A stretch of 64,000 nucleotides of DNA from UMGS621 sp964468815 (GCA_964468815.1 CAYXWN010000003.1:11781-75780), one strand, 5' to 3'. Positions 15,649 to 25,044 are shown, counted from the stretch's first letter. A program made the numbers and translations. The notes: a model not told the origin generated them from the sequence alone.

Positions 15649-17229
15649 ATGGAAATTGGTCGTATCATTGCAAAATTAAGAAATGACGCAAATTTGACGC
15701 AGGTGCAACTTTCGGAATTATTAGGGGTTTCGCAACAATCCATTCAAAAATGGGAGAGCGGACTTTCTACGCCTAATTTAGAGAAAATCGTGTTGCTTTC
15801 TAAATATTTTGACGTATCGCTTGACGCGTTGGTTTTGGGGCGCGAAAATCGCGTCGTTGAAGAAATGAATAAAATGCTCGCAATAAAACCGCAATATCAC
15901 AATATCCACGATTGGGAATTTTATTCGTCGAATTTGCAGGTTGAATATCAGCAAGCGATTGACGAAGGGCTTGCCGTAGAACCATATAAAGATTTGTTTT
16001 TTGCGGTTTCGCGATTACCGAAAAGCGAAATAAAAGCAAAACTGGGCGACGTCTTGTTCGAAATCGTAGCGTCTGCCAAAAGCAAGAGCGATTATCCGTA
16101 TATAGAGCCGTCTAATCTTGAGCAAATCAGAGAATTGCGGAAAAATTTTGAAATGGTTTTTCCGATGACGAAGATTGCGCTTGAAGAAAAAATACACGGT
16201 GCTTGGGTTGGGCGAATTTGCGGCTGTATGCTCGGAAAAACGGTAGAAGGGATTCGCACGAACGAACTCGTTCCCTTTTTGAAGGAAACCGATAATTATC
16301 CGATGCGCCGATATATTTACCGAAGCGATATTACGAAAGAAATTGTCGAGAAATACAGTTTCGGGTTTGTCGGAAGATGTTATGCCGATGAAATTGACGG
16401 AATGCCGATTGACGACGATACGAATTACGTGATCCTTGCGCAAGAAATAATCGAACAATACGGAAGGGATTTTACTCCGTTTGACGTGGCGCAAGCGTGG
16501 TTGAAATATCAAGGAAAAGATGCTTATTGTACGGCGGAGCGAGTGGCTTATTGTAATTTTGTCAACGGCTTTTATCCGCCGGAATCCGCCGTTTATAAAA
16601 ACCCGTATCGCGAGTGGATCGGTGCGCAGATTAGGGGGGACTATTTTGGATATATTAATCCGGGAAATCCCGAACTTGCCGCCGAAATGGCTTGGCGCGA
16701 CGCCTCGGTTTCCCATATTAAAAACGGAATATACGGAGAAATGTTTGTTGCGGCAATGATCGCGGTTGCCGCCGTTACCGACAACGTTGAACAAATCATT
16801 CGCGGCGGCATTGCGCAGATTCCGTATACTTCGCGATTGTATAAAGAAATTATCTCCGTATTGGATGCGTTTCGGGGTGGTGTTTCGCAGAAAAAGTGCT
16901 TTGATATGATTCACGATAAATATGACGAGTATTCGGCGCATGGTTGGTGTCATGCAATTCCTAACGCAATGATTGTCGTTGCGTCGTTGCTGTATGGCGG
17001 CGGAGATTACGGAACGTCTATTTGTTTGGCGGTTGAAACCGGATTCGATACCGATTGCAACGGGGCGACCGTCGGTTCTGTTTTAGGAATGGCAAACGGA
17101 ATCCGATCTGTTTCGGAATATTGGACGAAGCCGTTCAAAGATACTTTAAATACGTCTGTTTTCGGTGTGGGAAAAGTGAAAATTTCAGATCGGGTAAAGT
17201 TAACCGTGAAGCACGTTTCTCAACAATAA
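15649..17229 (+). CDS. XRE helix-turn-helix fused to an ADP-ribosylglycohydrolase
   Basis: 526 residues; ATG at 15649 follows GGAAGGGG. Residues 1-65 are a Cro/C1 helix-turn-helix (RIIAKLRNDANLTQVQLSEL, VSQQSIQKWESG). Residues 190-520 are an ADP-ribosylglycohydrolase (ARH/DraG) domain. It has GRICGCMLGKTVEG, the Mg-binding D255-D256-D257-T258 (DDDTNY) and the C-terminal D467-T-D469-CNGATVG motif, so the metal site looks complete. ARH enzymes remove ADP-ribose from proteins or nucleic acids. The fusion suggests DNA targeting or ADP-ribose-sensing regulation, which is inference. No partner ADP-ribosyltransferase is seen nearby. Confidence 0.8.
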   Translation: MEIGRIIAKLRNDANLTQVQLSELLGVSQQSIQKWESGLSTPNLEKIVLLSKYFDVSLDALVLGRENRVVEEMNKMLAIKPQYHNIHDWEFYSSNLQVEYQQAIDEGLAVEPYKDLFFAVSRLPKSEIKAKLGDVLFEIVASAKSKSDYPYIEPSNLEQIRELRKNFEMVFPMTKIALEEKIHGAWVGRICGCMLGKTVEGIRTNELVPFLKETDNYPMRRYIYRSDITKEIVEKYSFGFVGRCYADEIDGMPIDDDTNYVILAQEIIEQYGRDFTPFDVAQAWLKYQGKDAYCTAERVAYCNFVNGFYPPESAVYKNPYREWIGAQIRGDYFGYINPGNPELAAEMAWRDASVSHIKNGIYGEMFVAAMIAVAAVTDNVEQIIRGGIAQIPYTSRLYKEIISVLDAFRGGVSQKKCFDMIHDKYDEYSAHGWCHAIPNAMIVVASLLYGGGDYGTSICLAVETGFDTDCNGATVGSVLGMANGIRSVSEYWTKPFKDTLNTSVFGVGKVKISDRVKLTVKHVSQQ

Positions 17230-17244
17230 AACGTATTTAACGAT

Positions 17245-17489
17245 GTAAAAAACAAGTTGCGATAAAAAAGATTAGGAAAAGAGACTGCGAACGCCCTTTC
17301 AAATTGGTTGAAAGAGAGGATACGCAGCCTTTTTTTTATTAAACTATTTTTAAGAGTGTAATTCCGCCTTCGGCGATCGTCGCGGTGACGGATGAGGTAT
17401 TTTCCAAAGAAAATTCGGTGGCGGCGGTTGTCGTGCGGAGAATTGTTCCCGATACGTTAGCCTGGGTGGCTGCGATTGAAACATTCGTC
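17245..17489. repeat. Copy of the collagen-like gene 3' end and terminator
   Basis: About 240 bases nearly identical to 41641-41885. Homology starts abruptly at GTAAAAAACAAG in both places and fades after 17482. It contains the whole bidirectional terminator hairpin (17281-17336) and the last codons of the collagen-like gene. A handful of substitutions separate the copies. Confidence 0.9.
17339..17483 (-). pseudogene. C-terminal fragment of a collagen-like/BclA-type protein
   Basis: In reverse it encodes about 48 residues ending TATIAEGGITLLKIV, the same C-terminus as the intact gene at 41735-42379. There is no start, and upstream sequence runs into GC-rich tandem repeats. It is a broken paralogue. 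Confidence 0.85.
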
Positions 17490-17520
17490 CCCACGCGCGA
17501 ACTATAATAATTCACCCCTT

Positions 17521-17850
17521 ATAATAATCCCGAACCATATTCGTTCCATGCGCGCGGACTATAACAATTTAAAACCTTGAAAAGTGCGCGTTCCCACGCG
17601 CGCACACATTCCGCGCGCGGTTATAATAATCCCAAACCATATTCGTCCCTACGCGCGCGGACTAAAACAATTTAAAACCTTGAAAAGTGCGCGTTCCCAC
17701 GCGCGCACACATTCCGCGCGCGGTTATAATAATCCCAAACCATATTCGTCCCTACGCGCGCGGACTATAACAATTTAAAACCTTGAAAAGCGCGCGTTCT
17801 CACGCGCGCACGCATTCCGCGCGCGGTTATAATAATCCCAAACCATATTC
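17521..17850. repeat. 103-bp tandem repeat, just over three units
   Basis: Units start at 17521, 17623, 17726 and 17829 (periods 102, 103, 103) with the marker ATAATAATCCC. Each carries CG-rich inverted stretches (ACGCGCGCGG; GTGCGCG/CGCGCAC) between AT-rich parts. The fourth unit diverges after about 22 bases into another repeat family. Nothing suggests protein coding. Confidence 0.85.
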
Positions 17851-17965
17851 CATTCACGCTCGCGTGCTATAACAAATTAAACCTTAATATCTCCAAACCT
17901 TATATAATAACAATCAAAATCGTTATACTTCACACTCGCGCCACGCTCGCGCTCGCCCTATCTCT

Positions 17966-18002
17966 CTTATGAGACCGCACGCGTTGCGTGCGGTCTCATA
18001 AG
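17966..18002. repeat. Perfect 17-bp-arm inverted repeat
   Basis: Arms 17966-17982 and 17986-18002 around GTT; core GACCGCACGC/GCGTGCGGTC. No U-tract. Confidence 0.8.
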
Positions 18003-18077
18003 TAAATAATCCTAAACCTTACTTCCTTCGCCTTGTGCGATAAGAATATTCGTTTCGCTCGCGCTTGCTTTTCTTTA

Positions 18078-18110
18078 CTACTTCTCTCGCACAGAGAGCG
18101 AGAGAAGTAG
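18078..18110. repeat. 13-bp-arm inverted repeat
   Basis: CTACTTCTCTCGC (18078-18090) and GCGAGAGAAGTAG (18098-18110), loop ACAGAGA; one further A-T pair outside. Confidence 0.8.
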
Positions 18111-18240
18111 TGTGATAATCTAAAACCATATTCCATTCACGCTCGCGTGCTATAACAATTTAAACCTTAATATCTGCAAACCTTATATTATAACAATCAA
18201 AACCGTTATATCTCACACTCGCCCCACGCTCGCGCTATCC

Positions 18241-18281
18241 CGCTTATGAGTCTGCGCACGATGTTCGCGGTCACATAAGCG
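18241..18281. repeat. Inverted repeat with decayed centre
   Basis: CGCTTATG (18241-18248) and CATAAGCG (18274-18281) with an imperfect CG-rich middle. It looks like a degraded version of the hairpin at 17966. Confidence 0.6.
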
Positions 18282-18319
18282 AGATAAACCTAAATCAAAA
18301 CGATATAAGGAATCGAAAC

Positions 18320-18353
18320 GGGGGGAGAAAAGGGGAGTGCGAGGGGGGAGGGG
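18320..18353 (+). promoter_or_regulatory. G-quadruplex-type G tracts upstream of the lipoprotein promoter
   Basis: Four G runs at 18320-18325, 18332-18335, 18343-18348 and 18350-18353 with loops of 6, 7 and 1 bases fit the canonical intramolecular G4 pattern on the coding strand. The tract ends 55 bases before the -35 element. Confidence 0.6.
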
Positions 18354-18407
18354 ATTAGAAATTTTGCACAAATCCATAATTTATGAAATAAAGTATTAAA
18401 ATAGTCG

Positions 18408-18436
18408 TTGACTTTTTTGATTTGGCATAGTATAAT
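18408..18436 (+). promoter_or_regulatory. Strong sigma-A promoter for the giant lipoprotein
   Basis: TTGACT (18408-18413), 17 bases, TATAAT (18431-18436). The transcript would carry about 120 bases of leader. That leader includes a pyrimidine/purine-rich fold around GGGCGGTTTCTACCC (18463-18477), which I could not assign to a known riboswitch. Confidence 0.8.
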
Positions 18437-18562
18437 GAACATATCTATGAGAAGGCTCTCGGGCGGTTTCTACCCTTTTCGCGATAAGAGGGGAGGGAGA
18501 GGAAAGGGCAGACGAGCACTTTTCAAGAAATAAACCAGTAAATTTTATAGGAGGTCCTATTA

Positions 18563-21500
18563 ATGAGAAACAAGTTACTGACGTTGATTTTGGCGGTAGC
18601 ATTGTGCTTCTCGATGTCCTTCGTGGTTGCTTGTGATAGCACGCCGAAGATTTCGGGCAGTACCGTGAACGTCGAAGTCGGACAAACGGCTGAACTTTTT
18701 TCTGCCGAAGAGGGGGTCGTGTTGGCTGACGTCACGGTTGAGATTAAAAACGAGACGATAGCCACGTGGACGACCGGCACGAAAGAAGTAAAGGGCGTTG
18801 CACAAGGTTTAACGGCAGCGGATATCACGTACGGCGATACGAAGATAACCGTATACGTAAACGTAATCGACAACAGCGAGTTAAACGCGTTGAAAGCTTC
18901 TTTAACCGAGAAGACCGATGCGTTGACGCAAGCGTTGGCGAGCCAGAAGACCGAATTGACGAAAGCGATCAACGACGCGAAAACCGCGTTGGATAAGACG
19001 ATCGCGGATTTGGAGATCGCGGATATCGGCGGTTTGACCGATAAACTCGCAACCCTCCAAACCAAAGCGGATGCCGCTTCGTCGATTAAAGAGGTAAAGG
19101 ATTTGGTGGAAGACTTAACAGCGACGGTTAACGACATCAACACCGCTTTAACTCAGAAAATCGCGAGCGAAAAGGCTGCTTTGCAGGCAAACATCGACGC
19201 TGCGAACACTGCGATTACGAACTTAAAGACGCAGTTGGAAGGTGCCGACACCGCTTTAAAGAATGAGTTGAACGGTAAGATCAACGATTTGCAGGGGCAA
19301 ATCACGGCGAATGCAAACGCGATCGCTGCTTTAAATGAGAAAGATATTGCGTTGCAGAACCAGATCAATACGCTGGATGCGGCTCTTGACTCCTTAACCG
19401 GTCGTGTTACCGCTGCGGAAGGCAAGATCGCCGATCTTGAAAGCGCGATTGCGGATCTTGAAGATGAAATCGAGGCTAACCTCAATGATGCTAACGCTGA
19501 CGCGGCACTCGCTGATGCGAAATTGGCTGCGAAGATCGAGATTTTAAGCGCCGTTTACGAAAAGGGTTTGTTGACCTATGATTTGAGCGCGATTGACGCT
19601 GCGACTTCGGTAGAAGAAATCGCAACTGCGAAAGCGGAAATCTTAGAAGATTTGGCTGATGCGAACGAGCTTATCAAAAACGCGAAGGTAGAAGCTGCTT
19701 CCGACATTATCGTATATTACGAAAAAGAACTTGCCGGACAGGTTGAGTCCTACGCGCATGCAAGCAAGACGGACGTTCAACTTGCGATCTCCAAAGAGCG
19801 TGAAGTTGCGTTTGTTAAGATTTTGTTTGCCGATACGGTTGAAGAAATCGAGGCAATCGTGGCTGAATTCGAAGCAAATTGCGAGAAGATCATCGACGAC
19901 TATACCGCTATGGACGAATTCGCCGAAGCGGTAGAAGCGTTCTATATGGCGCGCAGAACCGATGGTATCACCATTTCCAGCAAATCTACGATTGCCGGAC
20001 TCAAAGCGCAGTATGAAGAGTTGAGCGAGGAAGCGCTTGAGCTTTTGGCAGAGGTAGAAATCAAGGTTTACTTTGCTGACGTGATCGAAGAAGCTCCCGA
20101 CGAAGACGCTGTTGTCGCGACGGCTGTGACGCCTGCTGAGGAACAACCCGAAGACGTTCTTGTGACCGCCGCTTATGCGAAGATCTTTGAGATCGAAGCG
20201 GTTGTTGATTTAATCGCAGAGCATTACGTTGCCGGCAGCGAAGTTGCCGAAGAAGATAAAACACTTTGCGTTGGCGGTCAAAATTTCACGGTAAACGAAG
20301 AAAGCGTACTGATCTTAATCGACAAGTACTTGGCTGAAAGAAAAACGAGTTTGCAAGACATCGCAGACAAGTATGAAGCACTCGGATTGTATCAATATTA
20401 CATGAAGGGTGAAAGAGGCAATTCGGACGATAAGTGGTTGGACGGTGCGAAAGCGCAAGATATCGTTGACTTGTTGAACAGCGAAAGTTATGCAAACGAA
20501 TTCATTGCTAGATTCGTTGCCGCTGTAATCCCCGAGGGGGAAACGGCTACGACCTACAATGCGTATATTACCGCATTGTATACGGCGAAAATTCACGACG
20601 CTGATTCCAGAGCATGGAAGTACGTTGAAGAACACGCTCCGCAAGTTGCTGCGTTCTATCCGTTCTATACGGCTCTTGTCGGTAAACTCGACGGTTCCGT
20701 TGCGGATGCTACTCTTGCGACTGTTTTAACCGCTTTGGGTTCTGTAACTGTTCCCACCGCACCTGCTGAAGATGCTACGGCTGTTCAGAAACTCTATTGG
20801 GCTGAACTGAAAGCCGCTTATCTCGATACGGCTGAGGCTGTATTGGCTTCTGCGAAGAACGTTTACACCTACGGCTCGAAGACTAACCATGACTATGTAG
20901 CTGGTGACGAAGTTTATGATGACCGTATCGCTGCCGTAGTCGGTACTGAAACCGCTCAGAGCGTTAAGGCTGTATATAACACGTTGTTAGAAAACGTTGT
21001 TGCTGCCGATTATTTCGCGGCAACCATCACGACGGCTGACACCGGTAAGTACGCGCTTATGATTAACAATTATGAAACAGAGTATACGAATGCTTCTAAT
21101 TTCATCAATTTGTTAGTCAATGAAGTAAACTTCGGTGGTGTCGCAGGTGTGTTCACGTCTGAACGTACCGCGTTCAAGACCAATTTGGATAATACTTATA
21201 ATGCGCTTACCAATTTCGCTAAGCTCTATGTGATCGATTTGCCGTATAATGTCTACTATACTTACGCGTCATTGACCAATGTCAATATCGTTGATGCTTA
21301 TGACGTTTATGTTCAGGCTGTGGTGAATCCTTGGTTAGCGGAAACGCCGAAGACGCCGAACGCTAAGTTGTATAACGGAACGTACACGGCTGAAACGGCT
21401 GCTAAGATGATTACCAACTACCTCGCAACGGCGAAGAAGGTATTCGACGATATCAAGTTGATTCGCGAGTACGCAGGTTTGAATATCACCAGTGACGACG

Positions 21501-24388
21501 TTGCTTCTTTTGCGAAACCGATGACGACCACTGCTGAAAATCGTTATGCGGCAATGGCTGCTTACAATACGTACAAGGAATTGATCTTAAATGCCGACTA
21601 CGGCAGAATCGCTTCCGACTACGTAACGGTTGAAAACAATGCGGCTGCGAAGGTGGTTGAACAGCACTTCGATACCGATTATCAAGCGGCGTTGAAGTTC
21701 CTCACTGCGGTTGCAAACCATAGTTTCGACGCTTACACCGTTACCACGGGTGAGGGCGAAGATGCGGTTACCGCACCGAAGTATGAATCCTTCGGCGAAG
21801 GCTTCTTTGAGGAGATTTTGGAAATTTCCGCCTCCGACGAATTCGCGTTGTACTATATCGTCGGTGTCTACTTTGATTCTGTTAGTGAAACGATTGTAAC
21901 TGATGCTGCTATGTACGGTATTTTGTCCTGCTATAGTGTGTTTGCTTTTGGGAGTGTCGAAGGAGATGTTGCGATTGCAGGACAGATCACGGCGAAATTG
22001 CTCGACGTTCTCAATGCGGATATGGAAAGTGATGACGAACAGTATGCGTCTGTTGCAGCCTTTATTGAGAAAGTGAAAGAATTTATTGACGAATATGCGA
22101 ACAATATCTTCGGCACGATCGAAGGTGGAGCGTTCACTCCGGCATTTGATGACGAAGCGATCGCGAAACTTGTGAAAGACTATATTGATTCCATCCGGAC
22201 CACGTATGACTTTACGGTTGCGTTGTACAACGGTGCGGCTTCCCTCGAAGCGGCTGACTCGTTGGCAACCGAACTCGCAACGGCGTATGCGCTTGTCGAT
22301 GGTCAAACGATTAAGACGGAATACTTAGATGCTACGTATGCGAACGTATACGCTGACTATCTGGCACTTCTTGGCAACATCACGGCGGATGAAGAAGCGG
22401 AAGACGGTATCTCCGTCCCGACGATTCACACCTATGCGTTGATTGAAACTTGGATGTCCGATTACGTCGGTCACGGCTTAATCCTCGCGAAAGACCTTGC
22501 TTCTAAGGTTGCAAATGCTGCTGCCGGCCAGGCTTGCGTTGACGCTTATGAAGCGTTGATCGCGGAAGCGCCGCTTGCATACTACTACCTCAGCGAAGAG
22601 TTGAGATCGGAATACCTCAGAATCGCGAAAGAGAAGATGACCAACGACGCGATCAACATGATTGCTCTCTACGTTGCGAACTACTCCAAGCTTACCGATG
22701 AGGATAAGAACAATGCTGAAATGGTTGCTCCGATTGCGTCCACCATCAATACTTGGTTCAAGATCCTTGATCAGTATGCGAAGGAAGATGATGATTTGAG
22801 TGCGGCTATGGAATCGAGAATCAATGAGGCTGCTGCTACGGCTGGATTCCCGACCGCAGGCACGAAGGTTCTCAATACGACTTACACCTCTGCTTACGCG
22901 GCGGCACGTGCACTCGTTGCGATCCCCGACGCATATGCGGCACAAATGGTTGAATTGCTCGATACGTTCAATGCGACGCTCGAAGAGTTCCATAGCAAGC
23001 CCAACACCAGCACGTACTTCACGGTAACGAGCGGTGCTGACCTTGACAAGTGGACCAACGATGAGACGAAGGGCTTGCAGGCAATCTGTGACGAGGTTGT
23101 TGAAATCCAAGCGAACCTTGCATACTTCAACAACATTAAGGGTATTGCGGATTACAACTACGGCGAAGCAAAACTTGCTGATGCGATCACCAAGGCGGAC
23201 ACCGATTTGACGAACGCTTATGCGAAGATCGACGAAATGCAGGTTGCAATCGCGAATGTAATTTCCGTCTACACCGTTGCAAACGTTAAGACCACTATCT
23301 CCACGATCGATGGTTACGTTTACGAAAACGATTACAACAAGGCATTGACGAAGTTCAAGGAAGCATGCGATGCACTTAAGACCACCGTTCATACTGCAAC
23401 CGAAAAGGCTTACAACTATGACTGGACGAAGGATACCGCAATCGCTGCTAACAGAACGGCTGTTGAAAACCTTTGCAGAGAAATCGACGAATTGATCTCC
23501 GCTATCACGAGTATGAACACCGCGTACTTCGAAGTGATCCCGAGCGGCTTGACCGTGACGACCACTCCGGCTGAATACAAGGCTCTTACGAGTGAAGAAA
23601 GAGAAGCGAAGCAGGCTGCGATTAAGGAAGCGTTGAAGAACGATTGCCATATCGAAGATCCCAAGACGGTTGCTGCGATTATTTCCAGAATGATCTTGAC
23701 CGATGAGGAAATGATCAACGCGATCGACACGAACGTTGCGCTCTTGGATACAAACTACGCTTACACTGTTGCAAACAACACTGCGGTTCAAGCGAAGATC
23801 GATGCTGTAAAGAACGACAAAGCTGACAAAACGTTAGTAGAAGCGTGGCTCGCCTCCTATGGCGAGCTCACCGCTGAAACTTCTGCGGAGACCAAAGCGG
23901 AAGCGTTAAGAGAAGCATACGATATGTTGAAAGACGGCGACGGTTCGTTAAAGACTGAAAAGCAAGCAGCGCGCATTCGCGAACAAGCGCTCGATTTACA
24001 GAACGAAGTTAGAACCGCGACCAAGACCTTGTTGGACTTGAAAGCGGATTTCGATGCAAAGACTGCTGCGTTAACCGCTGCTCGGCAAGCAGAAGAAGCA
24101 GCGCTTGTGGATCTTAACGAAGCGAATGCAAGCAGTGATCCCGATGTGATTCATGCAGCGTCCGAATATCATACTATTTGCCAGATAAATACTCTTGATG
24201 CGGCAGAAGAAAAAGATTCTGCCGAAGAGGCTTACAACAACGCGAAAGAGGCTTACGCTTACACCTACACCGATGGTGAAACGACCGTTTACGTGTTCGC
24301 AGTTCCTTCGGGCGTAAACGGATATGACTTGTTAACGGAGTTTTTCACTTTAGGCACGGTAGTTTTTGCTAGCATCGCTGCTGAATAA
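18563..24388 (+). CDS. Giant (1,941-residue) surface lipoprotein, Ala/Glu/Asp/Tyr-rich
   Basis: The strong site AGGAGGTCC lies just upstream of the start. A signal peptide ends with the lipobox VVAC (lipid-anchored Cys24). Residues 25-105 look like one small beta-rich domain (VNVEVGQTAELFS...). Residues 107-325 are a heptad-type coiled coil with short degenerate repeats (ALTQKIASEKAALQANIDAA). From 330 to about 1,900 it is almost wholly alpha-helical in composition, with few cysteines. No LPXTG, SLH or enzyme motif is seen. It is probably a long surface stalk or shell protein. Codon use is strongly biased, suggesting high expression. The family is not recognised. Confidence 0.75.
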   Translation: MRNKLLTLILAVALCFSMSFVVACDSTPKISGSTVNVEVGQTAELFSAEEGVVLADVTVEIKNETIATWTTGTKEVKGVAQGLTAADITYGDTKITVYVNVIDNSELNALKASLTEKTDALTQALASQKTELTKAINDAKTALDKTIADLEIADIGGLTDKLATLQTKADAASSIKEVKDLVEDLTATVNDINTALTQKIASEKAALQANIDAANTAITNLKTQLEGADTALKNELNGKINDLQGQITANANAIAALNEKDIALQNQINTLDAALDSLTGRVTAAEGKIADLESAIADLEDEIEANLNDANADAALADAKLAAKIEILSAVYEKGLLTYDLSAIDAATSVEEIATAKAEILEDLADANELIKNAKVEAASDIIVYYEKELAGQVESYAHASKTDVQLAISKEREVAFVKILFADTVEEIEAIVAEFEANCEKIIDDYTAMDEFAEAVEAFYMARRTDGITISSKSTIAGLKAQYEELSEEALELLAEVEIKVYFADVIEEAPDEDAVVATAVTPAEEQPEDVLVTAAYAKIFEIEAVVDLIAEHYVAGSEVAEEDKTLCVGGQNFTVNEESVLILIDKYLAERKTSLQDIADKYEALGLYQYYMKGERGNSDDKWLDGAKAQDIVDLLNSESYANEFIARFVAAVIPEGETATTYNAYITALYTAKIHDADSRAWKYVEEHAPQVAAFYPFYTALVGKLDGSVADATLATVLTALGSVTVPTAPAEDATAVQKLYWAELKAAYLDTAEAVLASAKNVYTYGSKTNHDYVAGDEVYDDRIAAVVGTETAQSVKAVYNTLLENVVAADYFAATITTADTGKYALMINNYETEYTNASNFINLLVNEVNFGGVAGVFTSERTAFKTNLDNTYNALTNFAKLYVIDLPYNVYYTYASLTNVNIVDAYDVYVQAVVNPWLAETPKTPNAKLYNGTYTAETAAKMITNYLATAKKVFDDIKLIREYAGLNITSDDVASFAKPMTTTAENRYAAMAAYNTYKELILNADYGRIASDYVTVENNAAAKVVEQHFDTDYQAALKFLTAVANHSFDAYTVTTGEGEDAVTAPKYESFGEGFFEEILEISASDEFALYYIVGVYFDSVSETIVTDAAMYGILSCYSVFAFGSVEGDVAIAGQITAKLLDVLNADMESDDEQYASVAAFIEKVKEFIDEYANNIFGTIEGGAFTPAFDDEAIAKLVKDYIDSIRTTYDFTVALYNGAASLEAADSLATELATAYALVDGQTIKTEYLDATYANVYADYLALLGNITADEEAEDGISVPTIHTYALIETWMSDYVGHGLILAKDLASKVANAAAGQACVDAYEALIAEAPLAYYYLSEELRSEYLRIAKEKMTNDAINMIALYVANYSKLTDEDKNNAEMVAPIASTINTWFKILDQYAKEDDDLSAAMESRINEAAATAGFPTAGTKVLNTTYTSAYAAARALVAIPDAYAAQMVELLDTFNATLEEFHSKPNTSTYFTVTSGADLDKWTNDETKGLQAICDEVVEIQANLAYFNNIKGIADYNYGEAKLADAITKADTDLTNAYAKIDEMQVAIANVISVYTVANVKTTISTIDGYVYENDYNKALTKFKEACDALKTTVHTATEKAYNYDWTKDTAIAANRTAVENLCREIDELISAITSMNTAYFEVIPSGLTVTTTPAEYKALTSEEREAKQAAIKEALKNDCHIEDPKTVAAIISRMILTDEEMINAIDTNVALLDTNYAYTVANNTAVQAKIDAVKNDKADKTLVEAWLASYGELTAETSAETKAEALREAYDMLKDGDGSLKTEKQAARIREQALDLQNEVRTATKTLLDLKADFDAKTAALTAARQAEEAALVDLNEANASSDPDVIHAASEYHTICQINTLDAAEEKDSAEEAYNNAKEAYAYTYTDGETTVYVFAVPSGVNGYDLLTEFFTLGTVVFASIAAE

Positions 24389-24935
24389 CGAGTTGCAAAA
24401 TAAAAAAAGTTTGCTTTAATAAGAAAGGGCGTTTCATCGTTCCGAACAAGAATCTTGATTGACCCTTTCCCGAAACGAACTTTTAAGGGAAAAGAAACGG
24501 AACGCGCTGTCGGGGTGTTGCCTCGGCGGCGCGAGCCGTAAAATTTCCCGACTTAACAAAACGTTTCTTTGAACAGACCGTAATTTCTTTCAAAGAAGCC
24601 TAACCAAAACTTCACGATTCTTTTATCGGAATTATGAATACCTCAAATGGGGGAATCTCCAAATCGGCACTCCGCCTTTTCAAAGAAAATTCAGTTTTCC
24701 GTAAGAAAACTTCACTTTCTTAAACCCGTATCCGAATCATTCCCATGACTCGGATCATGAAAGAAATTAAGTTTTCATAAAGAAACTTCTAAATTTTCTA
24801 ATAAGAAAAGGGGACAGAGGATAGAGTGCCCGTGCAAACGCTCTCGCATTTGCAAGAACTGAGATTTTAAATAAGAACATTCTAAGGTTAGTAAACTAAT
24901 AAATAATAGGATCGCGCTAATCAAACGGATGATTA
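24389..24935. other. Long non-coding 3' region after the lipoprotein gene
   Basis: About 550 bases with no gene. It contains the first copies of a recurring AAAGAAAATTAAGTTTTC-type phrase (24681, 24761) and short inverted stretches such as GAAAGGG/CCCTTTC (24423-24469). It probably belongs to the transcript up to the terminator at 24936. Confidence 0.5.
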
Positions 24936-24977
24936 AACGATAGCCTTCGGCTCCCCCGCCGGAGGCTATCGTTTTTT
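24936..24977 (+). terminator. Rho-independent terminator with 16-bp stem
   Basis: AACGATAGCCT (24936-24946) pairs with AGGCTATCGTT (24963-24973) and five more inner pairs around TCCCCC, followed by TTTTTT. It is the first convincing terminator downstream of the lipoprotein gene, 548 bases past the stop. Confidence 0.8.
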
Positions 24978-25044
24978 CTCATCACGAACCTTAATGCTTG
25001 AAAGAGAAGAAATTATTGTTTTTTTATTACAAACCTTAATGCTT

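Larger units (their letters stand above)
17829..18281. repeat. Two copies of a ~135-bp direct repeat ending in hairpins
   Basis: 17829-17965 and 18113-18245 share most positions (CCATATTCCATTCACGCTCG, then CTATAACAA, TTAAACCTTAATATCT). Each copy runs into a palindrome beginning near CTTATGAG. A third, more diverged module (18003-18080) lies between them and ends in the 18078 hairpin. Confidence 0.75.

Noticed and set aside
17521..17850. CRISPR-like appearance of the repeats
   Set aside because: Units are 103 bp and alike over their whole length, with no constant-repeat/variable-spacer pattern and no cas genes.
18443..18520. Purine riboswitch suggested by TTTCTACC
   Set aside because: The P1 stem, L2/L3 kissing loops and the second conserved joining region could not be found.
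22478..23791. Reverse-strand frame of 437 codons inside the giant lipoprotein gene
   Set aside because: Shadow of a strongly biased, repetitive coding sequence; the product is low-complexity Arg/Val-rich and has no start signals.
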